A stretch of 64,000 nt of DNA from assembly GCA_027449685.1 (NCBI GenBank), contig DAIDLC010000001.1, positions 157,353 through 221,352 on the forward strand. Direction: 5' to 3'. Positions 9,734 through 19,155 of this stretch are shown here, piece by piece. Position 1 is the first letter of the stretch, and each line of letters starts with the position of its first letter. The translations under genes were made by a program, and so were the position numbers. The notes under the pieces are model-generated. The model ran no database searches, was not told the origin of the DNA, and saw only the letters and a program-made list of their open reading frames with translations. This DNA is from Ferrovaceae bacterium. Lineage in GTDB: Bacteria > Pseudomonadota > Gammaproteobacteria > Burkholderiales > Ferrovaceae.

Positions 9734-11012
9734 TTTGATTCGATGCGTTTTTTTGTGTTTGACCCTATTGGGCGCCTGGAGCGTACGGGCTGAAATCACG
9801 CTGGAAATCGTCACCCAGGGGACGCATCAGATTCCCATTGCCATTTTGCCCTTTGCGCACGAAGCCCCGTCCAATCTCAAGATTTCATCCATCGTGGCTG
9901 CCGACTTGACGCGCTCAGGCTTGTTTCAAACCCTCGATACCAGCAATGTGGACCCGGCGCCGGCCGATGTGGAGGGCGTCAAATGGGACGATTGGCAAAA
10001 CCGGCATGCCGATTTCCTGGTGGTGGGCAATGTGCAGCAAGAGGCCAACCACCGGGTACTGGCGCAATTCCGGCTGGTGGATGTGATGAATCATGATACA
10101 GCCCGGTTGAATCTGGCCTTTGAAGGAGAGGAAGATCAGTACCGCATGGTGGCGCATCATATTGCGGATGCCATTTTGGAGAACTTGACCGGCTACAAGG
10201 GCATGTTCAGCTCCCATATCGCCTACATCACTCAGCATGGTCAGCGCCGGACCCTCAAGGTGGCGGACAGCGATGGGTTCAACGAGCGCACGGTATTCAG
10301 TGCCAACGACCCCATCATTTCTCCACGCTGGTCTCCCGATGGCAAAAAAATTGCTTACGTCACCTTCGAACTCAAGCGCCCCACGGTCGTGGTGCAAACC
10401 CTGGCCACGGGAGCGCGAAAAATCGTCGCCAATTTCAAGGGGAGCAATAGTGCCCCGGCCTGGTCTCCCGATGGCTCGCGTCTGGCCGTCGTGCTGACGC
10501 GCGATGGACATTCGCAAATATACCTGGTCAACGCAGACGGCGCAGGGGCGCCACAACGCCTCACCTACAGCGAGGGCATCGACACCGAGCCGTTTTTTGC
10601 TCCGGACGGGCATACCCTGTATTTTGTGTCGGACCGGGATGGCGGGCCGCAAATTTACCGCATGGGTCTGGCCGGTTCGGACTCCAGTCCGGTACGCTTG
10701 ACCTTTGGCAGCACCTACGTGGTATCGCCGCGTCTGGACCCCGAGGGCAAGCAGATGGTGTACGTGCAGCGCGACGAGGGGGCCTTTCACGTCATGCTGA
10801 TGGATTTGAGCAACGGGCAAGCGCAATTGATGACGGATACGACGCTGGACGAATCGCCCACCTTTGCACCCAATGGCAAATACATTTTATACTCCACCCA
10901 GGTGCAGGGTCGGGGAATTCTTGGTATTGTAAGCACCGATGGAAGGATTCGCCAAAAATTGAGCACCCAGACCGGCGATGTGTACGAACCCATCTGGGGG
11001 CCTTTGCAGTAA
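9723..11012 (+). CDS. tolB: Tol-Pal system beta-propeller protein TolB
   Basis: TolB is a periplasmic protein that binds Pal and colicin-type partners. The 429-residue protein has a Sec signal peptide (MKNNLIRCVFLCLTLLGAWSVRA before EITLEI), an N-terminal alpha/beta domain, and a six-bladed WD40-like propeller with repeated SPRWSPDGKKIAY / APAWSPDGSRLAV / EPFFAPDGHTLYF / SPTFAPNGKYILY blades. The start overlaps the end of tolA. Confidence 0.96.
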   Translation: MKNNLIRCVFLCLTLLGAWSVRAEITLEIVTQGTHQIPIAILPFAHEAPSNLKISSIVAADLTRSGLFQTLDTSNVDPAPADVEGVKWDDWQNRHADFLVVGNVQQEANHRVLAQFRLVDVMNHDTARLNLAFEGEEDQYRMVAHHIADAILENLTGYKGMFSSHIAYITQHGQRRTLKVADSDGFNERTVFSANDPIISPRWSPDGKKIAYVTFELKRPTVVVQTLATGARKIVANFKGSNSAPAWSPDGSRLAVVLTRDGHSQIYLVNADGAGAPQRLTYSEGIDTEPFFAPDGHTLYFVSDRDGGPQIYRMGLAGSDSSPVRLTFGSTYVVSPRLDPEGKQMVYVQRDEGAFHVMLMDLSNGQAQLMTDTTLDESPTFAPNGKYILYSTQVQGRGILGIVSTDGRIRQKLSTQTGDVYEPIWGPLQ

Positions 11013-11105
11013 ACCGGGAGGGGGGGTCATGCGTTAGCCCGGGGTGTGATGTTTTCCCGGCACAACAATAATTTTGTTACAATTTGGACAACACTGAGGA
11101 TGATT

Positions 11106-11624
11106 ATGAAAAAAACCCTGCTTGCATTGGCTTTGACCAGTATTTTGGCGGCCTGTAGTTCAACCCCACCGGCTACCACTGCGGCGCCTGCGGCCGAAAA
11201 AACCGCCGCTACGGCGCCTGCTGCAACACCGGCGACCACAGCCCCTGTGAAAGAAATGCTCTATCCCCCCAAGGGTGTGGGTGGCGCGCTGGGTGAGCGT
11301 GGCATTTTCTACGAATTCGACAAATATGCGGTCAAGGATCAATACCAGCCCGTCGTGTTCGCCCATGGCGATTTTCTCGTGCAGCACCCCGCCGCCAAGG
11401 TTACCCTTCAGGGCAACTGTGACGAGCGTGGTAGCCGCGAGTACAACCTGGGTCTGGGCCAACGTCGTGCCGATAGCGTGCGTAAAATGCTCGCCGCCAA
11501 GGGCGTGAAGGACAGCCAAATGGAAACCGTCAGCTTTGGCAAGGAAAAACCCCGTAATGCAGGGCATAACGAGGCAGCCTGGGCTGAAAACCGTCGTACC
11601 GATATCGTTTACCAGGGTGAATAA
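11106..11624 (+). CDS. pal: Peptidoglycan-associated lipoprotein Pal
   Basis: Pal is an outer-membrane lipoprotein that binds peptidoglycan through an OmpA-like domain. The track start (11046) is too long. The ATG at 11106 follows TGAGGA and gives a lipoprotein signal MKKTLLALALTSILAAC, with lipidated Cys17. An Ala/Thr/Pro-rich linker (about 20-50) leads into the OmpA domain (GNCDERGSREYNLGLGQRRA and AENRRTDIVY). The 93-bp gap after tolB contains TACAAT and may hold a secondary promoter. Confidence 0.96.
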   Translation: MKKTLLALALTSILAACSSTPPATTAAPAAEKTAATAPAATPATTAPVKEMLYPPKGVGGALGERGIFYEFDKYAVKDQYQPVVFAHGDFLVQHPAAKVTLQGNCDERGSREYNLGLGQRRADSVRKMLAAKGVKDSQMETVSFGKEKPRNAGHNEAAWAENRRTDIVYQGE

Positions 11625-11627
11625 CTC

Positions 11628-12464
11628 TTGAGGCGCTGTTCATACGCGTTCAAAACCCCGGGCTTGCCCGGGGTTTTGTTATGTTTGTTGCTTCTTTGTT
11701 CTGGAACTACTCAGGCCACCTTGTTCAGTGATGACGAGGCCAGGCAGGGGGTGGTGGATTTGCGCGCCCAACTGGAAGCGCTCAGTGCCCAACATCGGCT
11801 TCTGGATGAACGCGTCACACGCCTGGAAGAATCCCTCAAGGGTTATCCGGAAATGGTCAACAAAATGGATAATCTCAACCAGGATCTGGCCCAGATGCGT
11901 GGCCGTCTGGATGCTCTGGCGCACCAGATAGACACCGTGGATAAACGTTCCCACGAGTTGTATCTGGACTTGGACGCCCGTTTGAAAACCCTCGAAACCG
12001 CTGTCAGTCATCCGGGCGAAGGGGATTCCCCCCCTCCTAATGCATCGGGTGCTGCTGGCGCCGGTAGTGGTCCTGCAGGAGGGGGCGATGGTGCGGTGCC
12101 TTCGGCCGTGTACGACAAGGCCTTGGCCGCATTCAATGCGGGTGAATTCACCAAATCCATCAAGTTGTTTCAAAGTTTCATCAAGGCCAACCCCAAAGAT
12201 TCCAAGGTGCCCCACGCACTGTACTGGATTGGAGTCAACCAGATCTCCTTGAAGGATTTCAAGGGAGCTCGTGCCACCAATCAGGACATTTACAAAAACC
12301 ATCCGGATTCTCCCAAGGCTCCAGATGCCCTGCTCAATCTGGCCAGTGCCTGGACGGGACTCGGTGACTCCGCCACCGCCCGCGCCACGTTGAAGTTATT
12401 GATTTCCAAATATCCCGAGAGTGCAGCGGCAGAAAAAGCCAGGGCGCGACTCAAAGCGCACTGA
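11628..12464 (+). CDS. cpoB: Cell division coordinator CpoB (YbgF)
   Basis: CpoB is the periplasmic partner of TolA that tunes peptidoglycan synthesis during constriction. The 278 residues comprise a signal peptide (MRRCSYAF...VLLCLLLLCSGTTQA), a trimerising coiled coil (about 38-110), a Gly/Ala/Ser/Pro linker and three TPR-type repeats (YDKALAAFNAGEFTKSIKLF onward). The start is TTG at 11628; other in-frame starts are TTG at 11664 and 11676. No ATG is available in this region. A 12-bp hairpin lies inside the signal-peptide codons (see separate entry). This gene closes the tol-pal operon. Confidence 0.88.
   Translation: MRRCSYAFKTPGLPGVLLCLLLLCSGTTQATLFSDDEARQGVVDLRAQLEALSAQHRLLDERVTRLEESLKGYPEMVNKMDNLNQDLAQMRGRLDALAHQIDTVDKRSHELYLDLDARLKTLETAVSHPGEGDSPPPNASGAAGAGSGPAGGGDGAVPSAVYDKALAAFNAGEFTKSIKLFQSFIKANPKDSKVPHALYWIGVNQISLKDFKGARATNQDIYKNHPDSPKAPDALLNLASAWTGLGDSATARATLKLLISKYPESAAAEKARARLKAH
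11651..11678 (+). terminator. Hairpin downstream of pal, inside the cpoB signal-peptide region
   Basis: CAAAACCCCGGG and CCCGGGGTTTTG form a perfect 12-bp stem around a 4-base loop (CTTG), with T residues on the 3' side. It has the shape of a rho-independent terminator but lies 26 bases after the pal stop and within the cpoB reading frame. It could attenuate cpoB or stabilise pal mRNA. Confidence 0.65.
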
Positions 12465-12468
12465 TCCG

Positions 12469-14781
12469 ATGCCGCCACTAAACCTGATTGAAAGCTTTCC
12501 CTGGAGCGAGCGGTTCAATACGGGTTTGCCACAGGTGGACGAGCAACACCAGATGCTGCTGCGCCTGCTCAATCAACTGGTGTTTGATCTGGCGGTTAAC
12601 CCCGAACTGACCGAAGAACAGATACGCACTTCTGTGCAGGCGCTGGTGGACTACACGCATTATCATTTCGATACCGAAAGCCAAATCTGGAACCAGTACC
12701 TGCCCGGCCATGCCCTGGAAATCCGCCACGAAACGGATCACGAGGGCTTTCGGCAAAAAATTGCTGCGGTGGCTGCCACTTTGCGCGGGCCTGTCGAACC
12801 CGGTGAGGTGCAACGGCAACTGCTGGAGGATGTGGCGCCGTTTTTGATTCGCTGGCTGGCCTATCACATCCTGGAAAGCGATCGACTGCTGGCCCACATC
12901 GTTTTGCGTCTGCAAGCCGGCGATACCCTGGAAACCGCCACCATCAGCGCAGAGTATATGGTGCGGGATAACAAGCCCTTTTATGTGGATTTCGTGGTCG
13001 CCAACTTTTTGCGTTTTTCCGAAATTGCGGTTCAGTTGGCCACCGAGGTGGCCGCTCGGCGCACTGCCCAGCAGATGGTGGAAAGAACCCAGGCCCATCT
13101 GCAGGCTGTGACGGATAGCACCGATGATTTGATCTGGTCGGTGCGCACCCACGATTTCACCCTGGAGAGCTGCAATCAGGGATTGATGCGCTATCTGCGG
13201 CAGCATCGGCATCAACCAGTCGATTCAGAAGCCCTGCAGGATTTTGTTGCGCAGTTTCGGGAGTACTATCTGGAAACCCAGAGCCAGGGAGCATACTCGC
13301 TGGATTACGAAGATTTATCCCATCAACGTACCCTGTTACTTAGCTTCAATCTGCTTTCGCAAGCAGAATCTTTTCACGAAATCACGGTCTTCGGCAAAGA
13401 CATTACCGATCAAAAACAATTGATGGCCTTGGCCAGCCATACGTCGCTGCACGATGTGTTGACCGATCTGCCCAACCGCCGTCTGTTGCTGGATCGCTTG
13501 CATCTGGCCTTGCTGTCCAGCAAACGAACGGGGCGTCATGGGGCTTTGCTGCTCTTTGACCTGGATGATTTCAAAGCCATCAACGATGGTATTGGGCACG
13601 AAGTGGGTGATCAGGTATTGGTGGAAGTGGCCCAGCGCGTGAACCGCCTTTTTAGAGGGGATGATACCTTTGCCCGCATGGGAGATGATGAGTTTTGCGT
13701 GTTGCTCAACGACTTGTCCACCAGCAAGGAAGCCTCGATCACGGCAGTCCAGTCCATCGCCCAAAAGATTCTGCTGGCCTTCAGAACGCCGTTTTTGGTA
13801 GCGGGGCAAGAACTCCACTGTACTTGTTCTGTTGGTGTTTGCCTGTTTTTGGGGGCTCAGGAAGGGCTCAAGGAGGTCATGCAGCAGGCCGAGTCGGCCA
13901 TGTACCGGGCCAAGTCTGATGGCAAGGATTCGGTGCGCTTTTTTGACCCTTCCATGCAGGCGTATCTGATCAGCCGTCTGGCCATCGAAACCGGCTTGCG
14001 TTCGGCGCTGCCAGAGCAGTTGCGGGTGTTCTATCAATTGCAGGTGAATAGTGCAGGACAGGTGTTTGGCGCCGAAGCTTTATTACGTTGGCAGCATCCC
14101 GCGCAAGGGTTCATCTCTCCCGAGTTGTTCATTCCCTTTGCCGAAGAATCGGGCATGATCGTGCCCATCGGTTACTGGATTCTGCGGGAGGTGTGCATTC
14201 AAATCAAGCGCTGGGAGCACGATGACCTCCTAAAGCATGTTCCCATCTCGGTGAATGTCAGTGTCAAGCAGTTCAATCAACCAGATTTCGTGAGACAGGT
14301 GCTGGAAATTCTGGATGAGACCGGCGTGTCGGGCCATCTTCTCAAGATGGAACTCACCGAAAGCCTGATGGTGGAGCGTGTGGAGGAGGTCTGTCAAACC
14401 ATGCTGCGACTCAAGGAGCGTGGCATCAGTTTTTCTCTGGATGATTTCGGAACCGGCTATTCCTCCCTGTCGTCCTTGTCGCGCTTGCCCTTGAATCAGA
14501 TCAAGATCGACCGGGCCTTTGTCATGGATATCACGGCCAGTCCCATCAATGCCTCCATTTCCAAAATCATTGCTTCGCTGTGCAAGACACTCGGATTGAA
14601 GGTGATTGCCGAGGGTGTGGAGAATACGGCACAACTCGCCCTGCTGGATGGCATGGGTTGTGACGGCTATCAAGGATTTTTCTTCAGCGAACCGGTGCCA
14701 GCCGAACGCTTCCAAGTCATAGTCCAGAGCCGCGGGCTTTGCTCCGACCTGAGCGATGAGGCCCGTAAGATTCGCGCTTGA
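12469..14781 (+). CDS. Bacteriohemerythrin-GGDEF-EAL signalling protein
   Basis: Likely an oxygen- or redox-responsive enzyme of cyclic-di-GMP turnover. The 770 residues begin with a hemerythrin domain whose di-iron ligands are all present (H27, H66, E70, H87, H91, H133, D138). A linker with PAS-like features (about 205-325) leads to a GGDEF domain (about 330-490) and an EAL domain (about 510-755). The GGDEF signature reads GDDEF (405-409), so synthase activity is doubtful. The RxxD inhibitory site 5 residues upstream (RGDD) is kept. EAL motifs (EALLRW at 536, ELTES, DDFGTGYSS, AEGVE) look intact. No membrane helix is seen. ATG 12469 lies 4 bases after cpoB; the track start (GTG 12421) overlaps cpoB. 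Confidence 0.9.
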   Translation: MPPLNLIESFPWSERFNTGLPQVDEQHQMLLRLLNQLVFDLAVNPELTEEQIRTSVQALVDYTHYHFDTESQIWNQYLPGHALEIRHETDHEGFRQKIAAVAATLRGPVEPGEVQRQLLEDVAPFLIRWLAYHILESDRLLAHIVLRLQAGDTLETATISAEYMVRDNKPFYVDFVVANFLRFSEIAVQLATEVAARRTAQQMVERTQAHLQAVTDSTDDLIWSVRTHDFTLESCNQGLMRYLRQHRHQPVDSEALQDFVAQFREYYLETQSQGAYSLDYEDLSHQRTLLLSFNLLSQAESFHEITVFGKDITDQKQLMALASHTSLHDVLTDLPNRRLLLDRLHLALLSSKRTGRHGALLLFDLDDFKAINDGIGHEVGDQVLVEVAQRVNRLFRGDDTFARMGDDEFCVLLNDLSTSKEASITAVQSIAQKILLAFRTPFLVAGQELHCTCSVGVCLFLGAQEGLKEVMQQAESAMYRAKSDGKDSVRFFDPSMQAYLISRLAIETGLRSALPEQLRVFYQLQVNSAGQVFGAEALLRWQHPAQGFISPELFIPFAEESGMIVPIGYWILREVCIQIKRWEHDDLLKHVPISVNVSVKQFNQPDFVRQVLEILDETGVSGHLLKMELTESLMVERVEEVCQTMLRLKERGISFSLDDFGTGYSSLSSLSRLPLNQIKIDRAFVMDITASPINASISKIIASLCKTLGLKVIAEGVENTAQLALLDGMGCDGYQGFFFSEPVPAERFQVIVQSRGLCSDLSDEARKIRA

Positions 14782-14905
14782 ATCGTTCAAAGCCACGATC
14801 AGAGGTCTATTACCAGCACTGTTTACTCCATCGATTCGCCCGTGTCCATTTAAACTGAGGCTAGGGTGTTTTCGGGTGTGGATGCATACAAGCGGAGAAT
14901 CAATC

Positions 14906-15787
14906 ATGTCGATCATGAGCAGTATGCTGGGAATCGGTGGTCTGGGCGGAATGGCTGCCATGGGGGGGATCAATGCCCTCAAGTCGGGGTTTCCCTCGGG
15001 AGGAGCAGACAAAGACGGTGACGGCAGCGCCAACGCGGCTTCCGCCGTGTCGGGTAATCCCATGATGGCCGCCATGATGCAGACTCTGGCCCAGATGGGG
15101 GTGAATACACCCAACGGCACGCCGTCTTCCAATCTGACCACGAATACCGCAGGAGTCGCAGGCATGGGGGGGGTATTGTCTGCGTCTGCGCCCAATGCCA
15201 GTAGCCAATCGGATGCCACCAGTGGCCCCGGTACCAATCCCAGGGAAGCGCTGCATCAGTTCATGCACGATTTATTGGCCGCGTTGCAGGCTGCCAATAC
15301 AAGTGCTGCCTCTGGTGGCGCAACTTCGGCAAACACTACAAATACCACTAACACCACCAGCGCCGGGACCTCTCCCGCAAGCCCGGGTGCTACGCGCGAT
15401 GGGAGTTCCATTACCAGTCCTGCACCCTACGGTTCTCTGCTCAGCGGCATTGAAAGCAGTTTGCAAAATCTCATCCAGCAATTGGCCAGTTCCACCGCCG
15501 CAGCTTCCACGACCGGTTCGGGCAATGGCAACAGCAGTCCCCTTTCCTCCGCAACGACGGGCTCGACGACCTCATCCACTCTAACCGGTAGCGCTGGTTC
15601 CGCCAGCACGACAGGCACAGGAAGTCAGGTGCCCAGTTTGAATGCCACCTTGCAAACCGACTTCCAACAACTGATGTCTACCATGGGGGTGACCAGCTCG
15701 CAGGCAACCCTGGGGAATTTTCTCACCAACCTGTCTTCCAATTTACAGGGGAGCATGCAAGGCCTGGGCGTTTCGGCCATCGCCTAG
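14906..15787 (+). CDS. Low-complexity Ser/Thr/Gly/Ala-rich protein with a single EF-hand-like loop
   Basis: Function not recognised. The 293-residue product starts MSIMSSMLGIGG from the ATG at 14906, which has GGAGA 7 bases upstream; the track start at 14756 overlaps the previous gene and lacks this site. Near residue 30-45 is DKDGDGS, which matches the first half of a calcium-binding EF-hand loop but lacks the closing glutamate. The middle is almost only Ser, Thr, Gly, Ala and Asn. The C-terminal 45 residues are more ordered (TLQTDFQQLMSTMG ... LGNFLTNLSSNLQ) and resemble the ends of secreted EF-hand proteins of proteobacteria (from memory, not searched). No signal peptide is visible. Confidence 0.7.
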   Translation: MSIMSSMLGIGGLGGMAAMGGINALKSGFPSGGADKDGDGSANAASAVSGNPMMAAMMQTLAQMGVNTPNGTPSSNLTTNTAGVAGMGGVLSASAPNASSQSDATSGPGTNPREALHQFMHDLLAALQAANTSAASGGATSANTTNTTNTTSAGTSPASPGATRDGSSITSPAPYGSLLSGIESSLQNLIQQLASSTAAASTTGSGNGNSSPLSSATTGSTTSSTLTGSAGSASTTGTGSQVPSLNATLQTDFQQLMSTMGVTSSQATLGNFLTNLSSNLQGSMQGLGVSAIA

Positions 15788-15912
15788 AACGACATCACCG
15801 GTCGTGCTTTACGCCACGGGCACAGCCCGATACTTGGGGCTGCGCTCTGGCTTTGTCGATTCATGCGTGAGGTTCCGGGCCAAGGTTTGAAGCCGGCTGG
15901 TGAGGCAGGCGC

Positions 15913-16866
15913 TCAGGGGAGAGGGGGTTGTGATTTGCCCAGCAGACGCTCTGTGAACCCAGTTGCGGCACCCACAATGCCGCGTGGAAACACCAGCACA
16001 CACATCACGAAGATGGCGCCCAGAATGACCGTGACCAGCGAACCCACCTTGTCGGCCAATTGATCTTCCAGCGTGACCAACGTGGCTGCTCCCAACAAGG
16101 GGCCGGTCAGCGTGCCGATTCCTCCCAGAATGGTCATAAGGACCACCTCACCCGATTGGTGCCAATGGGTATCCGTCAAGGTGGCAAACTTGAACACCAG
16201 GGTCTTGAGGGCGCCAGCCAAACCGGAAAGTCCGGCGGACAGCACAAAGGCCAACCACTTGTACCGGACCACGTCATAGCCCAGGGAAAGGGCACGGGGT
16301 TCATTTTCACGAATGGCGAGCAGAATGCGTCCAAAAGGTGAGTGAATGGTGCGCCAGATCAGCAGGATGCCGGCACTACTGAAAACCAGTACGACATAAT
16401 AGAGCGTTAGATCGTCAGACAGATTCAATCCCAGCAGATTCCCCCGGGGAACCCCCTGCAGACCGTCCTCTCCACCGGTTTGCGGTAATTCCAGGCAAAG
16501 AAAGTAAACCATTTGTGCCAATGCCAGCGTAATCATGGCAAAGTAGATGCCTTGCCGTCGAATGGCGAGCAATCCCACCAATGCGCCCAGTGCGCAGGCA
16601 AACAATACGCCGCAGGCAATTCCCAACAGTGGGCCGAATCCCTGGGATTGCAACAGGTATCCTGTGACATAGGCCGCGCCTCCAAAAAACGCCGCATGCC
16701 CAAAGGAGAGCAACCCGGTATAGCCCAACATGAGATTGAAGGCGCTGGCAAAGAGGGCAAAGCAAAGCAGCTTCATGAGCAACACGGGATAAAACACCGC
16801 AGGGGCGGCCAGCAGAAGTATGAGCCCCAAACCCGGAAGGACGATGTTGCGGCGGCGCGCCTTCAT
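15913..16866 (-). CDS. livM: Branched-chain amino acid ABC transporter permease LivM
   Basis: Inner-membrane permease of a HAAT-family importer. The 317 residues contain about nine hydrophobic helices and the family motifs NLMLGYTGLLSFGHAAFFG and the EAA-like region GRILLAIRENEPRALSLGYD. The start overlaps the livH stop by 4 bases (ATGA), so translation is coupled. It is the last gene of the leftward livKHM block. Confidence 0.93.
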   Translation of the reverse strand: MKARRRNIVLPGLGLILLLAAPAVFYPVLLMKLLCFALFASAFNLMLGYTGLLSFGHAAFFGGAAYVTGYLLQSQGFGPLLGIACGVLFACALGALVGLLAIRRQGIYFAMITLALAQMVYFLCLELPQTGGEDGLQGVPRGNLLGLNLSDDLTLYYVVLVFSSAGILLIWRTIHSPFGRILLAIRENEPRALSLGYDVVRYKWLAFVLSAGLSGLAGALKTLVFKFATLTDTHWHQSGEVVLMTILGGIGTLTGPLLGAATLVTLEDQLADKVGSLVTVILGAIFVMCVLVFPRGIVGAATGFTERLLGKSQPPLP

Positions 16867-17750
16867 GTCTGGCGTCCAAAGAGTCCGGCAGGGCGCAATA
16901 CCAGAACGAGTGCCATCAGCAGAAAAACCACCGTAGAGGAAGCTTCGGGCCAGTACACCTTGGTTAATCCTTCAATCAGTCCCAAACTCAACCCGGTTAC
17001 TACCGATCCCAGAATCGATCCCATCCCGCCGATGACGACGACGGCAAAGACTACAATGATCAGATTGGAACCCATGAGGGGGGCCACCTGAAAAATCGGG
17101 GCCGCCATGACCCCTGCAAGGCCCGCCAAGGCCACACCAAAGCCGTAGGTGAGAGAGACCATGAGCGGCACGTTGATGCCAAAAGCCTGGGTGAGGGTGG
17201 GGTTTTCTGTGGCCGCGCGCAGGTAGGATCCCAGCCGGGTTTTTTCGATGACAAACCAGGTGACCAGGCACACCAGGGTGGATACGGCAATGACCCATAA
17301 ACGATATTTGGGAATGACCATGAACCCCAGATCCAGGGCCCCTTGCAAGGACTCTGGCACGTCGTAGCTTTCGCCACTGACGCCAAACTGGTAACGAAAC
17401 CCACCCTCCAGTATCAGCGCCAGTCCAAAAGTCAGCAACAAACCATACAGCGGGTCCAGGTGCGCAATGCGTTTGAGCAGCAGGCGATCCACGATCAAAC
17501 CGACCCCTCCAATGAGCGGAGGAACCAGAACCAGCGCGCCAAAATAGCCGATGCCAGTAAGCGTAAGCAATCCCCAGGCCGCAAAAGCGCCCATCATGTA
17601 AAACGCGCCATGGGCAAAATTGATCACGTTGAGCAGGCCAAAGATGACGGCCAAACCCAGGCTGAGCAGGGCGTAGAAAGAGCCATTGACCAGACCCAGC
17701 AGCATCTGCCCCAGCAGGGCCAGCAAAGGCACTCCAAAAATGTCGGTCAT
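16863..17750 (-). CDS. livH: Branched-chain amino acid ABC transporter permease LivH
   Basis: Second permease of the importer. The 295-residue protein is hydrophobic throughout and has the family motif GLAVIFGLLNVINFAHGAFYMMG near residue 35 and the cytoplasmic loop GSYLRAATENPTLTQAFGIN. The start is set at the ATG at 17750, which overlaps the livK stop by 4 bases (ATGA) as seen again at the livH/livM junction; the track start at 17768 would overlap further. Confidence 0.92.
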   Translation of the reverse strand: MTDIFGVPLLALLGQMLLGLVNGSFYALLSLGLAVIFGLLNVINFAHGAFYMMGAFAAWGLLTLTGIGYFGALVLVPPLIGGVGLIVDRLLLKRIAHLDPLYGLLLTFGLALILEGGFRYQFGVSGESYDVPESLQGALDLGFMVIPKYRLWVIAVSTLVCLVTWFVIEKTRLGSYLRAATENPTLTQAFGINVPLMVSLTYGFGVALAGLAGVMAAPIFQVAPLMGSNLIIVVFAVVVIGGMGSILGSVVTGLSLGLIEGLTKVYWPEASSTVVFLLMALVLVLRPAGLFGRQT

Positions 17751-18985
17751 CGATGGATCAATGGGCAACGCGACAAGCTGAGGGGCTGGAAGGCTTCCGC
17801 TCCAGGCAAGGTGGCCCGCACAAAGTAGTCATCCCAGGGATAATGGGACTCGGAGGGTTTTTTTACCTGCATCAGGTACATGTCATGCTGCATCAGTCCG
17901 TCGGCGCGCAATTGGCCATTGTGGGTAAAGAAATCATTCACCGGCGTCTTTCTCATCTGAGCCATGACCACTGCTGTGCTGTCGGAGTGTGAAGCTTTCA
18001 CGGCTTCGAGGTAATGCGTCAGCGCGGAATAAAGACCTGCCTGGACCATGGTGGGCATTTTTTTATGCCGTTCATAAAAGCGCTTGGACCAGGTGCGGGT
18101 TTCCTGATTCATGTCCCAGTAAAAGGCTTCGGTCAGATACATACCCTGGGTGGCTTTCAAGCCCAAACTGTTGATGTCGGTGATGAACATCAGTAATCCA
18201 GCCAGGGTTTGTTTGGGCGTGATTCCAAATTCGGAGGCCTGCTTGACGGCATTGATGGTGTCTGCACCCGCGTTGGCCAACCCGATGACCTGGGCTCCCG
18301 AGGCCTGAGCCTTGAGCAGATAGGAGGAAAGATCCGTGCTGGGGAAGGGGTGGCGCACGGACCCCAGTACCTTTCCTCCATTGGCCAAAATGACTGCGGT
18401 AGTATCTTTTTCCAGGGATTGGCCAAAAGCGTAGTCGGCCGTCAAAAAAAACCAGGTTTTCCCACCCTGCTGCACGACTGCTTTGCCAGTGCCGTTTCCC
18501 GTGGCATAGGTATCGTAGGCCCAATGGGCCGTCACATCATTGCAGTCTTCGTTGGTGATGCGCGAGGACCCGGCTCCGGTGATCAGCGCAATGCGATTTT
18601 TTTCCTTGGCCACTTTCATGACGGCCAGGGCCGTGGAACTGGTGACCAACTCCGACACTACATCTACTTGTTCGCGATCAAACCATTCGCGGGCCTTGTT
18701 GGCGGCAATATCCCCCTTGTTCTGGTGATCGGCAGTTACCAGTTCCACCTTGAAGTCTGGTTTTTGTCGTGCCACAAAATCCTCGATGGCCATTTGTGCG
18801 GCCACGATGGCGCCGGGTCCGGCCAGATCTGAATAAGGCCCTGACATGTCGGTCAATACCCCGATTTTGACCACGTTGTCGGAGTACGCGGCGTGCGTCT
18901 GCGCAGAGCAAATGCTCAAAGCCAGTGCAATCCAGATGGAGGGGGCTAGGGCTCGTGACAAAAAACAGGTGTCAATCCGATGCAT
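17747..18985 (-). CDS. ABC transporter periplasmic ligand-binding protein (Peripla_BP_6 family)
   Basis: Substrate receptor for the adjacent LivHM permeases. The 412-residue protein has a signal peptide ending near CSAQTHA and the fold signature VVKIGVLTDMSGPYSDLAGPG. Later segments include TADYAFGQSLEKD and LKAQASGAQVIGLANAG. It is LivK-like, but ligands of this family range from branched-chain amino acids to amides, urea and aromatic acids, so the substrate is left open. It is separated from livF by 170 bp, which probably holds its own expression signals. Confidence 0.87.
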   Translation of the reverse strand: MHRIDTCFLSRALAPSIWIALALSICSAQTHAAYSDNVVKIGVLTDMSGPYSDLAGPGAIVAAQMAIEDFVARQKPDFKVELVTADHQNKGDIAANKAREWFDREQVDVVSELVTSSTALAVMKVAKEKNRIALITGAGSSRITNEDCNDVTAHWAYDTYATGNGTGKAVVQQGGKTWFFLTADYAFGQSLEKDTTAVILANGGKVLGSVRHPFPSTDLSSYLLKAQASGAQVIGLANAGADTINAVKQASEFGITPKQTLAGLLMFITDINSLGLKATQGMYLTEAFYWDMNQETRTWSKRFYERHKKMPTMVQAGLYSALTHYLEAVKASHSDSTAVVMAQMRKTPVNDFFTHNGQLRADGLMQHDMYLMQVKKPSESHYPWDDYFVRATLPGAEAFQPLSLSRCPLIHR

Positions 18986-19155
18986 GATTACTCCAAATAG
19001 GTGGGTCGATCAAAAAACTGTCATAGGGCCTGTTACCGAGGCATTTTACGGTGCTCCCGGCGATTCGTCGATGCTCCGGTGTCTGCGCAAAAAGTCCGCC
19101 CGAAAAGCGGTTGCAAGAAGGGGCGAGCGCCTGTCGGGCATGCATGATAGAGAGG

